In this document: positions 56,401-64,000 of the stretch, piece after piece
Layout: every line of letters begins with the position of its first letter
Numbering within the stretch: position 1 is the stretch's first letter
Assembly (NCBI GenBank): GCA_964570325.1
Contig: CAZMXS010000017.1
Coordinates: forward strand, 4,112-68,111
Length of the DNA: 64,000 nt
Source: CAZMXS01 sp964570325
GTDB lineage: Bacteria; Verrucomicrobiota; Kiritimatiellia; CAIQIC01; CAZMXS01
Reading direction: 5' to 3'
Position numbers and translations under genes: made by a program
The notes under the pieces: generated by a model
Told to the model about the DNA's origin: nothing
Database searches by the model: none
The model's input: the letters and a program-made list of their open reading frames with translations, nothing else

Positions 56401-57663
56401 TTAAAACCGATAGATCGTATTCAGCATGAGATACAGGTGATTTTCCTTCACATCCGTCCGGGTCGCAACCCGCTGGTTGTTGACGACTTCCGTACCGTAG
56501 GTATCTCCGCTGCCATACAGATAAATCAAGCCGATATTGCTTTCCATCTGACGGGCCAGAACGCCGATGCTCATGGATACGCCGTACTTGTTGATATCAT
56601 CCGTGTTGATGTTGTTCTTGGCATCCGGGTCCACGCCGGCGGACGATGAGCGGCTCGTGAAGACGCCCGCCCGGAACGGATATTTCTCCGAAATGTAATA
56701 CTCACCGCCCAGACTGAAATCCACCACCGCTTTCCGATGCATTTTCCTGGCCACATATTCGCCGTCATCAGCGGTCCCGCTGATGAACGTGAAAGAGGTC
56801 GGCAGGTGGTAGATCACATCAAAGCCGATGGCATAGCGCCCTTTGCGCTGGTGGGCAATCCCCCATGAAAAAGCGGCGGGAATCTGGTTGTAGGCTTCCA
56901 TATCCACGCCCATGGAATCACCGGAGCCGCCTCGTTGACCCGACACACCGTGCAAGTGGTAGTCACCGCTGCCATAGAGATGCAACGAGGGCGTTTGAGC
57001 CGTCATGCCGACCTGCCAGGTCTCAGCCAAATCATATTGCACACCAGCAAGCGCCAGCGCGCCGAAACTGCGCGCGCTGTAATTGATGGAATATGAGAGC
57101 AGTTCATCGCCGTAATAGACGCTCTCCGCGAAGCTGTCATAGCGATACACGCAAAACGCGGAAAGACCCGCGCGCAGTCGTGGCCCCAGCTTCATGCCTG
57201 CCGCTGGGCCCACCCAAACGCTCTGGCTGGTATTGTTATACGTATAGGAATGGTTGCCGTTGTCGAACGACTCGATTGTGTTAAACGAAGAATAGTCCGG
57301 CACAAACGCCGCGAATCCGGCCGAGACATTATCCGAGACCTTGTTTACCGTGCCCACCGAGGTGGGTATGGTGACAAACGATTTGTATTCCGCATCCTCG
57401 CCGGGTCCGGTGGCATCATCCGCGCGATACATCTGCCATCCATACAGACTGCCGGAGACGGCAATCAGATTGGTACCCGGCGCGCCCAGACCGGCTGGAT
57501 TGTAATAAATGGCATCCACGCCCGAACAGGAAGCGTTGGCCGCACCACCCATACCGGCGGCGCGGTCGCCGACCAGGAAATCACGGTAATTCCCGTCATC
57601 CGCGCGCACGGCCAAGGCGGGCAGCAGCAATCCCAGCAGCAAACCGATTCGAACATGACGCAT
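56401..57663 (-). CDS. FadL/OmpP1-type outer-membrane protein
   Basis: This 420-residue protein has a signal peptide (IGLLLGLLLPALAVRA) and the FadL opening DFLVGDRAAGMGGAANASCSGVDAIYYNPAGLG. It then alternates amphipathic strands (GWQMYRAD, SVWVGPAAGMKLGPRLRAGLSAF, EYYISEKYPFRAGVF) and ends in Phe (LMLNTIYRF), as do beta-barrels inserted by BamA. FadL relatives take up long-chain fatty acids or other hydrophobic compounds. It is followed after 8 bp by the radical SAM gene on the same strand, so a shared transcript is likely. AAGGAGG-type sequence precedes the ATG. Confidence 0.87.
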   Translation of the reverse strand: MRHVRIGLLLGLLLPALAVRADDGNYRDFLVGDRAAGMGGAANASCSGVDAIYYNPAGLGAPGTNLIAVSGSLYGWQMYRADDATGPGEDAEYKSFVTIPTSVGTVNKVSDNVSAGFAAFVPDYSSFNTIESFDNGNHSYTYNNTSQSVWVGPAAGMKLGPRLRAGLSAFCVYRYDSFAESVYYGDELLSYSINYSARSFGALALAGVQYDLAETWQVGMTAQTPSLHLYGSGDYHLHGVSGQRGGSGDSMGVDMEAYNQIPAAFSWGIAHQRKGRYAIGFDVIYHLPTSFTFISGTADDGEYVARKMHRKAVVDFSLGGEYYISEKYPFRAGVFTSRSSSAGVDPDAKNNINTDDINKYGVSMSIGVLARQMESNIGLIYLYGSGDTYGTEVVNNQRVATRTDVKENHLYLMLNTIYRF

Positions 57664-57756
57664 AATGAACCTCCTTGGTTTAGTTTAGATTAGTAAGTTT
57701 ATGAAAAGATCTCGGCGCGCGGCAAGCCGGTTTTGGCGGCGAGAGCGCAGGGATTC

Positions 57757-57945
57757 ATGGGCGTGTGTTTTTTTCATTTGCACAACTATGACGGCTCCGA
57801 CCGTCGCGTACCGGTGCGCATAGACGCGGAAAAGCAAGTCAGGCATTCATTCTTGCCCGATGATCACTGGCGCGGTGGTCAACCAACAATGGATGACTTA
57901 CTGAAATTCAATGAATTGGCAGAAGCGCGCGCCGCTCGCCTGTGA
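57757..57945 (+). CDS. Small hypothetical protein
   Basis: This 62-residue frame starts MGVCFFHLHN after an AGGGA site and has a charged, soluble composition (DGSDRRVPVRIDAEKQVRH, then LLKFNELAEARAARL). No family is recognised. It lies between the divergent FadL-like gene and the GPP34 gene. Because the region is AT-moderate and the codon pattern is plausible, it may be real, but there is no independent support. The stretch 57946-58136 downstream holds no gene I can support. Confidence 0.35.
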   Translation: MGVCFFHLHNYDGSDRRVPVRIDAEKQVRHSFLPDDHWRGGQPTMDDLLKFNELAEARAARL

Positions 57946-58136
57946 GAAACAAGGCGGAGATCGGGGTGAAACGAATGGGTGCGGGGTTAAACTTGAAGCG
58001 CGCGGCCAGAGTAAAAAGGGGGAAAGATGGCCCAATCCCAAGCGCGCGGCGCTCCACGCAGCCGGCTCACTCCGGGCTTTCCCGCAGAGGTGCCGTGGTG
58101 CTAGAGTGCCGACGTCAACACGGAAGGAGCCCGGCC

Positions 58137-58805
58137 ATGCTGAGCTTTGCGGAGGAAATACTGCTGCTGGCCCTCGACGAGGAACGCGGCGCGATCAAGG
58201 ATTTCGAATACATGGCGCTGGAGCGCGCGCTGATCGGCGCCGTTCTGATGGAACTAACCTTTCTCAATCGGCTCGACGCCGACATGCAAACCTTGCATGT
58301 CATCAATCCTGCGCCTACCGGCCACCAGGTGCTGGACCAGGTGCTCACGCACTTGGCGCAAACCACTCGCGACCTGCCCATCCGCGACGCCCTACGCATG
58401 CTTTCCGGGCACGCATCGCAAATCCGCCAGGATGCCCTGGCGCATCTGTTGGAACGCGGCATCCTGAAGCAAGAGCAAAACCGGATCCTCTGGGTGTTTG
58501 CCGGCAAGCGCTATCCCGTTGCCAACAACCAGGAAGTGAAGGAAGTCAAAACGCGCCTGCGCGAACTCATCGGCAGCGGTCAAATTCCCGATCCGCGCGA
58601 CGCCGTATTGATCAGTCTGATCCAATCCTGCGATCTGTGGTCGGAAATCTTCACGCCCGCGGAAATCGCGGCTCATCGCGAGCGAATACTGAATCTGGCC
58701 AAGCTGGATTTCATCGGGCAGTCGCTGGCTCAATCCATTCGGGACATCGGTTTCGAGATTATGACGCCGGGCCCCTGCCCGCCGATCACGGGACTGGGTC
58801 TGTAG
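58137..58805 (+). CDS. GPP34 (GOLPH3-like) family protein
   Basis: This 222-residue protein starts at an ATG with GGAAGGAG upstream and opens MLSFAEEILLLALDEERG, the GPP34/GOLPH3 signature. ALIGAVLMELTFLNRLD, a loop with VINPAPTGHQVLDQVL, LLERGILKQEQNRILWVF and AVLISLIQSCDLW follow. Eukaryotic GOLPH3 binds phosphatidylinositol 4-phosphate; bacterial homologues are common but their role is unclear. The 3' end overlaps the convergent PHP gene by 20 bases. Confidence 0.85.
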   Translation: MLSFAEEILLLALDEERGAIKDFEYMALERALIGAVLMELTFLNRLDADMQTLHVINPAPTGHQVLDQVLTHLAQTTRDLPIRDALRMLSGHASQIRQDALAHLLERGILKQEQNRILWVFAGKRYPVANNQEVKEVKTRLRELIGSGQIPDPRDAVLISLIQSCDLWSEIFTPAEIAAHRERILNLAKLDFIGQSLAQSIRDIGFEIMTPGPCPPITGLGL

Positions 58806-59646
58806 CCGCGCCGGGGCGGCGTTCTTCCAGGCGCGCCACCACGTCATCCGGCACGCGCAATCCACCGAATCCGGCACCCATGCGGATATTCGGGGTCATG
58901 GCACCGTGATAATCCGAACCGCCGGTGGCAACGAGATTGAACTGGCGGGCCAGGTCCATGAATTGGCTTTGCATGGCGGGTGTATGTTCCGAGTAATAGA
59001 CCTCCAAGCCCTCCAACCCCGCACCGCGCAGTTCCAACAGCAAGCGCTGCAAATCGGCATGGTTCAAGTCCAGCGTGAACGGATGCGCCAACACTGGCAC
59101 GCCGCCCGCGCCACGAATCAGGCGAATGGTGTCCTGCGGCGTGAAGCGGCGACGGTCCACGTAAGCCGGCTTGCCTTTGCCCAGATACTTGTCGAACGCC
59201 GCTTCCTTGTCCTTCACGAACCCTTGCTTGATCATGGCCTGAGCAAAATGAGGCCGCCCCACGACTGCGCTGCCCGCCTCCGCAGCCACCGCCTCCCAGG
59301 TCAACGCGCAACCCAGCGCCTGCAACTTGCGCAGAATTTGCCGGTTGCGGATCTCGCGTCCGTTGCGGATGCATTCGAGACTCTCGTTCAGTTCGGCGTT
59401 GTCCGCACGGACGAAGTAGCCCAGCATGTGCATGGTGCCCTTGGGCACATCGGCGCTGACTTCAACGCCTGGAATCACGCGCAAAGGCCGGCCGACCGCC
59501 GCCTGCAACAGCTCGGGAATGCCACCCATGCCGTCATGATCTGTCAAGGCAATGGCCCGCAAGCCCAGTTCGACCGCCTGGTCCACCAATTCCGCCGGAG
59601 TCAGCGAACCGTCGGAAAAGGTCGAATGCATATGCAGATCAATCAT
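58786..59646 (-). CDS. PHP-domain phosphoesterase (TrpH/YciV-like)
   Basis: This 286-residue metal-dependent hydrolase shows the PHP metal ligands: DLHMHSTFSDG, ALTDHDGMGG, IPGVEVSAD, MHMLGYF, VPVLAHPFT and GGSDYHG near the C-terminus. Length and motifs fit the YciV/RNase AM group, which acts on 3',5'-nucleotide bisphosphates and RNA 5' ends. The start overlaps the stop of the LacI-type regulator (ATGA), so the two are co-translated, an unusual partnership. No signal peptide. Confidence 0.88.
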   Translation of the reverse strand: MIDLHMHSTFSDGSLTPAELVDQAVELGLRAIALTDHDGMGGIPELLQAAVGRPLRVIPGVEVSADVPKGTMHMLGYFVRADNAELNESLECIRNGREIRNRQILRKLQALGCALTWEAVAAEAGSAVVGRPHFAQAMIKQGFVKDKEAAFDKYLGKGKPAYVDRRRFTPQDTIRLIRGAGGVPVLAHPFTLDLNHADLQRLLLELRGAGLEGLEVYYSEHTPAMQSQFMDLARQFNLVATGGSDYHGAMTPNIRMGAGFGGLRVPDDVVARLEERRPGAATDPVP

Positions 59647-60716
59647 CCGCCCCTCCGGCCAGCGGCCGGCGGAGCGGTCGAACCCCGGTCAACGAACTCC
59701 GTGTCAACCATCCGCTGTACCGGGCCAGTCCGACCCTCTTTGCCGCTGATCACGTCCAGCAGCAGTTGGGCGGCGGTAAAGCCGATCATGCTGGGAAACT
59801 GGCGAATGGCGGAAATCGGCGGCGTGTGTTGCTCCATTTCCTCGCAATCATCGAAGGATATCAGGCTGACATCAGTCGGAATTTTCAACTGCATCTCGCG
59901 CAGGGCATCGGCCGCTCCCAGCGCCATATCGGCATTGGTGGCCATGATGGCGGTGATGTCGGGATGCTCGGTCAACAACTGGCGCGTCACTTCGTACGCC
60001 CGGCTCCGGTTGTATCCCGCCACGCCCACGAGCGCCTCATCATACGCGATGCCGGCCGCTTTCAAGGCGTCCTGGTAGCCCTGCGCCCGCTGTTGGCCCT
60101 CAACGTGCCCCTTGCCAAAGATCAGGGCCATGATACGGCGGTGCCCCAGCTCGGTCAGTCGCCGGACGGCGATTTCCGTGCTCTTGCGATTGGAAATACC
60201 AACCCGGTTCACCTTGTTGCCTTGCGCCGTTTCGCCCATCACCACCAGCGGCACATTATCAGCCGTCAGCTTGACCGGATAATCGTCATGCTCCATCGGC
60301 GCCGCAACCAACAGGCCCTCCACCAGCCGACCTTTGACCAGCTCCTCGCATTTCTCGAACGGCGTGATGCGCGCGGACGCGGAATCATGCAACAAAACAT
60401 CGTACTCAATGTCCTCGAAACACTTGCAGATGCCTTGGAAAAGCTCCTTGAAGTAAAAAGAGCTGAACATGAACTCAAATGGCACGACCACACCAATCAA
60501 TTGCGTCTTGCCGGTGAAAAAACGACGGGCGAGCGTGTTGGGCCGGAAGCCCAGCTTGTCAACCGCTGACAACACCCGCTTGCGCGTGTCTTCACTCACA
60601 TAGGGGTGGTTGTTCAACACTCGGGAGACCGTCATCTTGGACAACCCGGTATACTTGGCAATATCCGCCGTTGTAACGGCCCCTTTTCTCGAACCGCGTG
60701 AAGATCGCGTTTTCAT
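59643..60716 (-). CDS. LacI-family transcriptional regulator
   Basis: This 357-residue regulator has an N-terminal helix-turn-helix (TADIAKYTGLSKMTVSRVLN, then VSEDTRKRVLSAVDKLGFRPN) and a periplasmic-binding-protein-like sensor domain (TQLIGVVVPFEF, VEGLLVAAPMEHDDYPV, HRRIMALIFGKGHVEGQQRAQGY, AIMATNADMALGAADALRE, VSLISFDDCEE). The start at 60716 gives the usual LacI length; the same frame runs 235 codons further upstream across the enolase gene, clearly by chance. It is divergent from enolase by 144 bp and coupled to the PHP gene. It likely autoregulates; the effector sugar is unknown. Confidence 0.9.
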   Translation of the reverse strand: MKTRSSRGSRKGAVTTADIAKYTGLSKMTVSRVLNNHPYVSEDTRKRVLSAVDKLGFRPNTLARRFFTGKTQLIGVVVPFEFMFSSFYFKELFQGICKCFEDIEYDVLLHDSASARITPFEKCEELVKGRLVEGLLVAAPMEHDDYPVKLTADNVPLVVMGETAQGNKVNRVGISNRKSTEIAVRRLTELGHRRIMALIFGKGHVEGQQRAQGYQDALKAAGIAYDEALVGVAGYNRSRAYEVTRQLLTEHPDITAIMATNADMALGAADALREMQLKIPTDVSLISFDDCEEMEQHTPPISAIRQFPSMIGFTAAQLLLDVISGKEGRTGPVQRMVDTEFVDRGSTAPPAAGRRGG

Positions 60717-60732
60717 GGGCCGTATGATACCG

Positions 60733-60752
60733 ATTGTCAGCCAGTTGCCAAT
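60733..60752. promoter_or_regulatory. Imperfect palindrome, possible LacI-type operator
   Basis: ATTGTCA and TGCCAAT form arms with six of seven positions complementary around a six-base centre, 17 bases before the LacI-family ATG in the regulator-enolase intergenic region. Weak support: found by eye only. Confidence 0.25.
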
Positions 60753-60860
60753 AGAAATATGCGGGGAATCGGCGCTTGAATCCGGTTCGGCGGTTGGATT
60801 AGTTTGAGTGTTCACGAATCTGATTCGGGCAACAGGACACATAAAATACAGGAGCACACC

Positions 60861-62132
60861 ATGTCGGAAATCATCAAGGTTGTCGGTCGTGAAATCATTG
60901 ATTCCCGCGGCAATCCCACTGTCGAAGTGGATGTCGAACTGGCCTCCGGTGCGTTTGGCCGCGCGGCCGTGCCCTCCGGCGCATCTACCGGCGAGCATGA
61001 GGCGGTTGAATTGCGCGATGGCGACAAGCAACGCTACAGCGGCAAGGGCGTGCTGAAGGCCGTCAAAAACATCAACCATGTGATCGGGCCAAAGGTCAAC
61101 GGCTGCGACGCTTTTGACCAGGCGGGCTTGGACCGGCTGATGATCAAACTCGACGGCACGGAAACGAAGAGCAAGCTCGGCGCCAATGCCATTCTCGGCG
61201 TCTCGCTGGCCAACGCCAAGGCCGCGGCCCAGGAGGCCGGCCTGCCGCTGTTCCGCTACATTGGCGGCGTCAACGGCAAGATACTGCCGGTCCCCATGAT
61301 GAATGTACTCAACGGCGGCGCGCACTCCGACGCGCCGGTGGACGTCCAGGAATTTATGATCTGCCCCAAGGGCGCGGCATCCTTTGCCGAGGCGATCCGC
61401 ATGGGCGCCGAAGTGTTCCACGCGCTCAAGAGCGTCCTGAAGAAGCAGGGGCTGAGCACAGCCGTTGGCGACGAGGGCGGCTTTGCCCCCAACCTGCCGA
61501 GTAATGTAGCCGCGCTCGACGCCATCATGGCGGCCATCGCGGCTTCAGGCTACAAGGCCGGCAAAGACATCTTCATCTGTCTCGACCCCGCCGCCAGCGA
61601 GTTCTATGACACACGCAAGAAACGCTATGTTTTCAAGAAAAGCGATAAATCCGAGAAGACCGCGGAAGAAATGGTGGATTTCTGGGAGAAGTGGGTCGAG
61701 CAATACCCGATCATCACTATCGAGGACGGCATGGCCGAGGGCGACTGGGAAGGCTGGAAGCTGATGACGGAACGTCTCGGCAAAAAGATTCAACTGGTCG
61801 GCGACGATATCTTCGTCACCAACACCAAGTTCCTGCGGAAGGGCATCGAACTAGGCGTCGCCAATTCGATCCTGATCAAAGTCAACCAGATCGGCACATT
61901 GACCGAGACACTGGACGCCATTGAAATGGCGCATCGCGCCGGCTATCGGGCAGTGATCAGCCACCGCTCCGGTGAAACGGAGGACGCGACGATCGCGGAC
62001 ATCGCGGTGGCGACCAATGTCGGCCAGATCAAGACCGGTTCGATGAGCCGCACCGACCGCATCTGCAAGTACAACCAGCTCCTGCGTATCGAGGAACTTC
62101 TGGGCGACACGGCCATCTACGGCGTGAAGTAG
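60861..62132 (+). CDS. eno: Enolase
   Basis: Enolase dehydrates 2-phosphoglycerate to phosphoenolpyruvate. The 423-residue protein is complete: REIIDSRGNPTVEVDV, PSGASTGEHEAVELRDGD, NAILGVSLANAKAAA, the signature SHRSGETEDATIADIAV and ILIKVNQIGTLTET with the catalytic lysine region. The start at 60861 has CAGGAG nine bases upstream; an in-frame ATG 57 bases earlier lacks family support. A LacI-family regulator is divergent. A perfect 9-bp hairpin follows the stop. Confidence 0.97.
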   Translation: MSEIIKVVGREIIDSRGNPTVEVDVELASGAFGRAAVPSGASTGEHEAVELRDGDKQRYSGKGVLKAVKNINHVIGPKVNGCDAFDQAGLDRLMIKLDGTETKSKLGANAILGVSLANAKAAAQEAGLPLFRYIGGVNGKILPVPMMNVLNGGAHSDAPVDVQEFMICPKGAASFAEAIRMGAEVFHALKSVLKKQGLSTAVGDEGGFAPNLPSNVAALDAIMAAIAASGYKAGKDIFICLDPAASEFYDTRKKRYVFKKSDKSEKTAEEMVDFWEKWVEQYPIITIEDGMAEGDWEGWKLMTERLGKKIQLVGDDIFVTNTKFLRKGIELGVANSILIKVNQIGTLTETLDAIEMAHRAGYRAVISHRSGETEDATIADIAVATNVGQIKTGSMSRTDRICKYNQLLRIEELLGDTAIYGVK

Positions 62133-62159
62133 GCGCAATTCAAGCTGAGCTGGTATAAT

Positions 62160-62190
62160 AAGCGGGACAGTTACTGTGACGGTCCCGCTT
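62160..62190 (+). terminator. Hairpin after enolase, likely terminator
   Basis: AAGCGGGAC and GTCCCGCTT pair perfectly (9 bp) around a 13-base loop, 28 bases after the eno stop. The U-tract is short (TTTCC), so efficiency is uncertain. Confidence 0.5.
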
Positions 62191-62192
62191 TC

Positions 62193-62220
62193 CATACTCG
62201 CAAGCGTGAGCAACGCGGGA
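62193..62220. repeat. Copy 3 of a short intergenic hairpin motif
   Basis: CATACTCGCAAGCGTGAGCA followed by ACGCGGGA lies just after the enolase terminator. It closely matches the copy at 33461-33487. CTCGC and GTGAG can form a 5-bp hairpin with one wobble. The rest of the gap to 62371 holds nothing recognised. Confidence 0.45.
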
Positions 62221-62370
62221 CAAAAGCCCCGCGCCAAATGCGATCAACGGACGAGCGGTTGCTTGGAAGGCAACCTGCATCCCGACCATTAGCTCGGATC
62301 CCAAGCTACCCTTGTTTGCTTTCGCCAATTTGGGACGGAAACCAGTTGAGAAGGAGTCCGAGCAGAATAG

Positions 62371-63426
62371 CTACGGGAAGGCCAGGGTAATCCCCAACGC
62401 CAGCACCACCCACCAAGTCACGCCCTCCCCCCACAGCCGGCGGAGCAGCCAGTAGTAAACGCCGCCGGCGCACAGCGAGATAATTGATGTGGCCGTGAGC
62501 GACGGCAACGGTATCTGGGCAATCAGCCCCAGCAGGAAAACCACCACACCATAAACGACAGCGCAGAGCCAGGGCGAGCGGGTCAGGTGCAGTACCCAGA
62601 TCAACGCGCCAAGCAAAACCAGCCGGGAGCTAATGACAAACCATCGCTTGACCCAGAAATGCGGGGACGTGCTGCGCGACTGGCGCGACCACCAGTCGCT
62701 CCATTTCCGTTTGTTGGCGTCAATCGGCTGGCCCGACATCGCCTGCAGTGTTGAAACCGCCCGCCGACGCACCCGTTCTACGGGATCGTCAATTCGCTCA
62801 ATGATCGGCCCGATGGCCCGGGGATCGTTGATCAGGCCCAGCGTGGTGATGACCAACACCCGCGCGTCAGGGTCCGGATCATCCAGCAGCTTGATCAGCG
62901 GCTCGACGCTGCGGGGATCCTTGATTTCACCCAGCGCCTGCAGAATCTGCTGCCGCTGGTATTTATTGGACGTCGTCAACAGCGGCACCAGCGCATCCGT
63001 CCCCTGCGCGTCCTTGAAACGGGCCAGCGCCTGGATCGCGATGACGCGCAATTGATGATTGGTTTCCCGGCTCAGCGCCGCGCAGTAAGCGGGCACAGCG
63101 GACGTATCCGCGATATTGGCCAGAATAAGTTGAGCGGTTTCGCGGACGGCGTGATCCGCGTCCTTTGCCGCCGCAAACAGCGGTTCAACGGCGCGCGGAT
63201 CCCGAATCTGCCAGAGGGTGGTGACCGCCTCGCGCCGACGGCGAACCTCCGGGCTTTTCAAATCCGCCAGCAAACGGTCCACGTCCGGCGGCTGAACGGT
63301 CGTTCCGGCCGCCAGCCCCAGTCCCGCTGGCACACCGCTTTCCAATGGATCCGCCCACGAGCCGGCGGTAACGTCGCCCGCCACCGCCAGCATCCCTAGA
63401 ACAACCGCCGCGAAAACGAGTTGCAT
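62371..63426 (-). CDS. HEAT-repeat membrane protein
   Basis: This 351-residue protein has a signal peptide (MQLVFAAVVLGMLAVAG), then residues about 50-250 as six HEAT/PBS-type repeats with the DPRAVEPL-type turn (RDPRAVEPLFAAAKD, KDPRSVEPLIKLLDD, NDPRAIGPIIERIDD). Three or four membrane helices make up the C-terminal 110 residues. Such repeats mediate protein contacts. With the repeats after a signal peptide they should face the periplasm. AAGGAGG precedes the ATG. It lies divergently next to the FtsB-like gene. Function unknown. Confidence 0.75.
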   Translation of the reverse strand: MQLVFAAVVLGMLAVAGDVTAGSWADPLESGVPAGLGLAAGTTVQPPDVDRLLADLKSPEVRRRREAVTTLWQIRDPRAVEPLFAAAKDADHAVRETAQLILANIADTSAVPAYCAALSRETNHQLRVIAIQALARFKDAQGTDALVPLLTTSNKYQRQQILQALGEIKDPRSVEPLIKLLDDPDPDARVLVITTLGLINDPRAIGPIIERIDDPVERVRRRAVSTLQAMSGQPIDANKRKWSDWWSRQSRSTSPHFWVKRWFVISSRLVLLGALIWVLHLTRSPWLCAVVYGVVVFLLGLIAQIPLPSLTATSIISLCAGGVYYWLLRRLWGEGVTWWVVLALGITLAFP

Positions 63427-63497
63427 GCGCGCCCTCCTTGACGTTGTTTACATGTTTGACATTTATCCGCCCGTTTTGGAAGTCTTGATGAGCCTTT

Positions 63498-63815
63498 ATG
63501 AACATTTGGTCATTGATTTACCGGATCAGTTGGATCGCGTTGATCATCCTGGGCGTGATCCTGCTGGCCGCCATGTTCTGGCCACAAATCCGGCACTATC
63601 GCGAACTGCAGCGCAAGGAAGCGGCGTTGGCCGCCGACATCCGGATGGAGGAGGAGATCCTCAAGCACTTGAAGGCGCAGCAGGAGCGCCTGAAGTCCGA
63701 TCCACGCTTCGTCGAAAAGATTGCCCGCGAGGAACTCAAGCTCGCAAAACCCGGCGAGACCATCTTCAAGTTCGCCGAGGACGAACCCCAAAGTTTTCGT
63801 CCCAAGCCACGCTGA
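63498..63815 (+). CDS. ftsB: FtsB/DivIC-family septum formation initiator
   Basis: This 105-residue protein has one N-terminal membrane helix (WIALIILGVILLAAMFW), a coiled coil (RELQRKEAALAADIRMEEEILKHL), and the family tail DPRFVEKIAREELKLAKPGET. FtsB/DivIC forms the divisome FtsQLB complex. ftsB commonly sits near eno in other bacteria, as here with only the HEAT gene between. Whether it is called FtsB or DivIC is uncertain from sequence. Confidence 0.85.
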   Translation: MNIWSLIYRISWIALIILGVILLAAMFWPQIRHYRELQRKEAALAADIRMEEEILKHLKAQQERLKSDPRFVEKIAREELKLAKPGETIFKFAEDEPQSFRPKPR

Positions 63816-63828
63816 CCCTTGCCCCGCC

Positions 63829-64000
63829 ATGCGGATTGATCCCTCCCAAACTTTTGGCCCGCGCGAATGTCCCGCCTGCGCCTGTGAAGTGCCGGCCAAT
63901 AACAACCGCTGCCCCATCTGCGGCTACGAGTTTCCCAATCCCACCCCCGGTCGGCAACGCATGAAGTTCTGGGGCGCCCTGCGGATGTTGGCGCTCCTGC
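63829..64000 (+). CDS. Zinc-ribbon protein, 5' part only
   Basis: The ATG at 63829 starts a frame open to the window edge. The visible 57 residues contain two CxxC pairs (RECPACACEVPANNNRCPICGYEF), giving a zinc ribbon, then a basic stretch and the start of a hydrophobic helix (FWGALRMLALL). It follows the FtsB-like gene by 13 bases. It is probably a small membrane protein with a cytosolic ribbon; the family cannot be named from this fragment. Confidence 0.7.
   Translation, partial: MRIDPSQTFGPRECPACACEVPANNNRCPICGYEFPNPTPGRQRMKFWGALRMLALL

Noticed and set aside
60717..61421. 235-codon upstream extension of the LacI-family regulator
   Set aside because: It runs antisense through the enolase start; the helix-turn-helix begins right after the chosen ATG, as in the family.
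62140..62328. Minus-strand 62-codon frame after enolase
   Set aside because: It overlaps the terminator hairpin and the intergenic repeat motif and shows no domain or start signal.

Overview
This is a GC-rich, gene-dense window of bacterial chromosome, apparently from a metagenome assembly. It has three runs of N, and an Illumina-type adapter sequence sits inside one gene. Secreted multidomain repeat proteins, a PEP-CTERM protein, a FadL-type outer-membrane protein, lipoproteins, a flagellin, an eukaryotic-like ornithine decarboxylase and homospermidine synthase suggest a Gram-negative member of the Planctomycetes-Verrucomicrobia-Lentisphaerae/Kiritimatiellota group. That placement is inference; no rRNA is present to test it.

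Layout. 1-2.5 kb: two secreted repeat proteins (kelch/IPT; FG-GAP-like). 2.6-5.2 kb: mntP, class I aldolase fbaB, gpmA. 5.3-8 kb (minus): flavin-reductase-like protein, a translationally coupled Mut7-C RNase/zinc-finger pair, and a secreted beta-helix protein. 8-17 kb: two divergent operons that together look like a glucosylglycerate-type osmolyte or reserve system. The minus arm has an M20-like protein, GpgS, a GT4 and a HAD phosphatase. The plus arm has glycerate kinase, a second GT4 and a GH13_18 phosphorylase. 17.4-20.8 kb: a giant flagellin with at least seven tandem repeats of about 105 residues between conserved D0/D1 ends. 20.8-25.5 kb: VanZ-like protein, ligA, SGNH/TPR protein. 25.5-27 kb: a PEP-CTERM gene interrupted by one in-frame TGA, tmRNA, and a divergent 187-nt rod-like RNA candidate resembling 6S RNA. 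27-30 kb: homospermidine synthase and ornithine decarboxylase. 30-38.4 kb: mutY, a lipoprotein, a tail-anchored protein with repeated TSRI motifs, trxA, rph behind a tRNA-Arg-like element, serC, a purine permease and a secreted SNase.

38.4-49.6 kb holds three tandem genes for very large secreted papain-family (C1A) proteins. Each has FN3-like domains, an InlB-type repeat, PPC-type repeats and a shared C-terminal domain ending in FYDMxTGxWF. 49.7-57.7 kb: amidohydrolase, a HATPase-GNAT fusion, a LolA-like protein, a radical SAM protein and a FadL-like porin. 57.7-64 kb: GPP34 protein, PHP phosphoesterase, LacI regulator divergent from enolase, HEAT-repeat membrane protein, FtsB/DivIC-like protein and the start of a zinc-ribbon protein.

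The most notable systems are the glucosylglycerate divergon, the giant repeat flagellin, the protease triplet, and the tRNA-like element abutting rph. I saw no CRISPR array, insertion sequence, prophage or rRNA.
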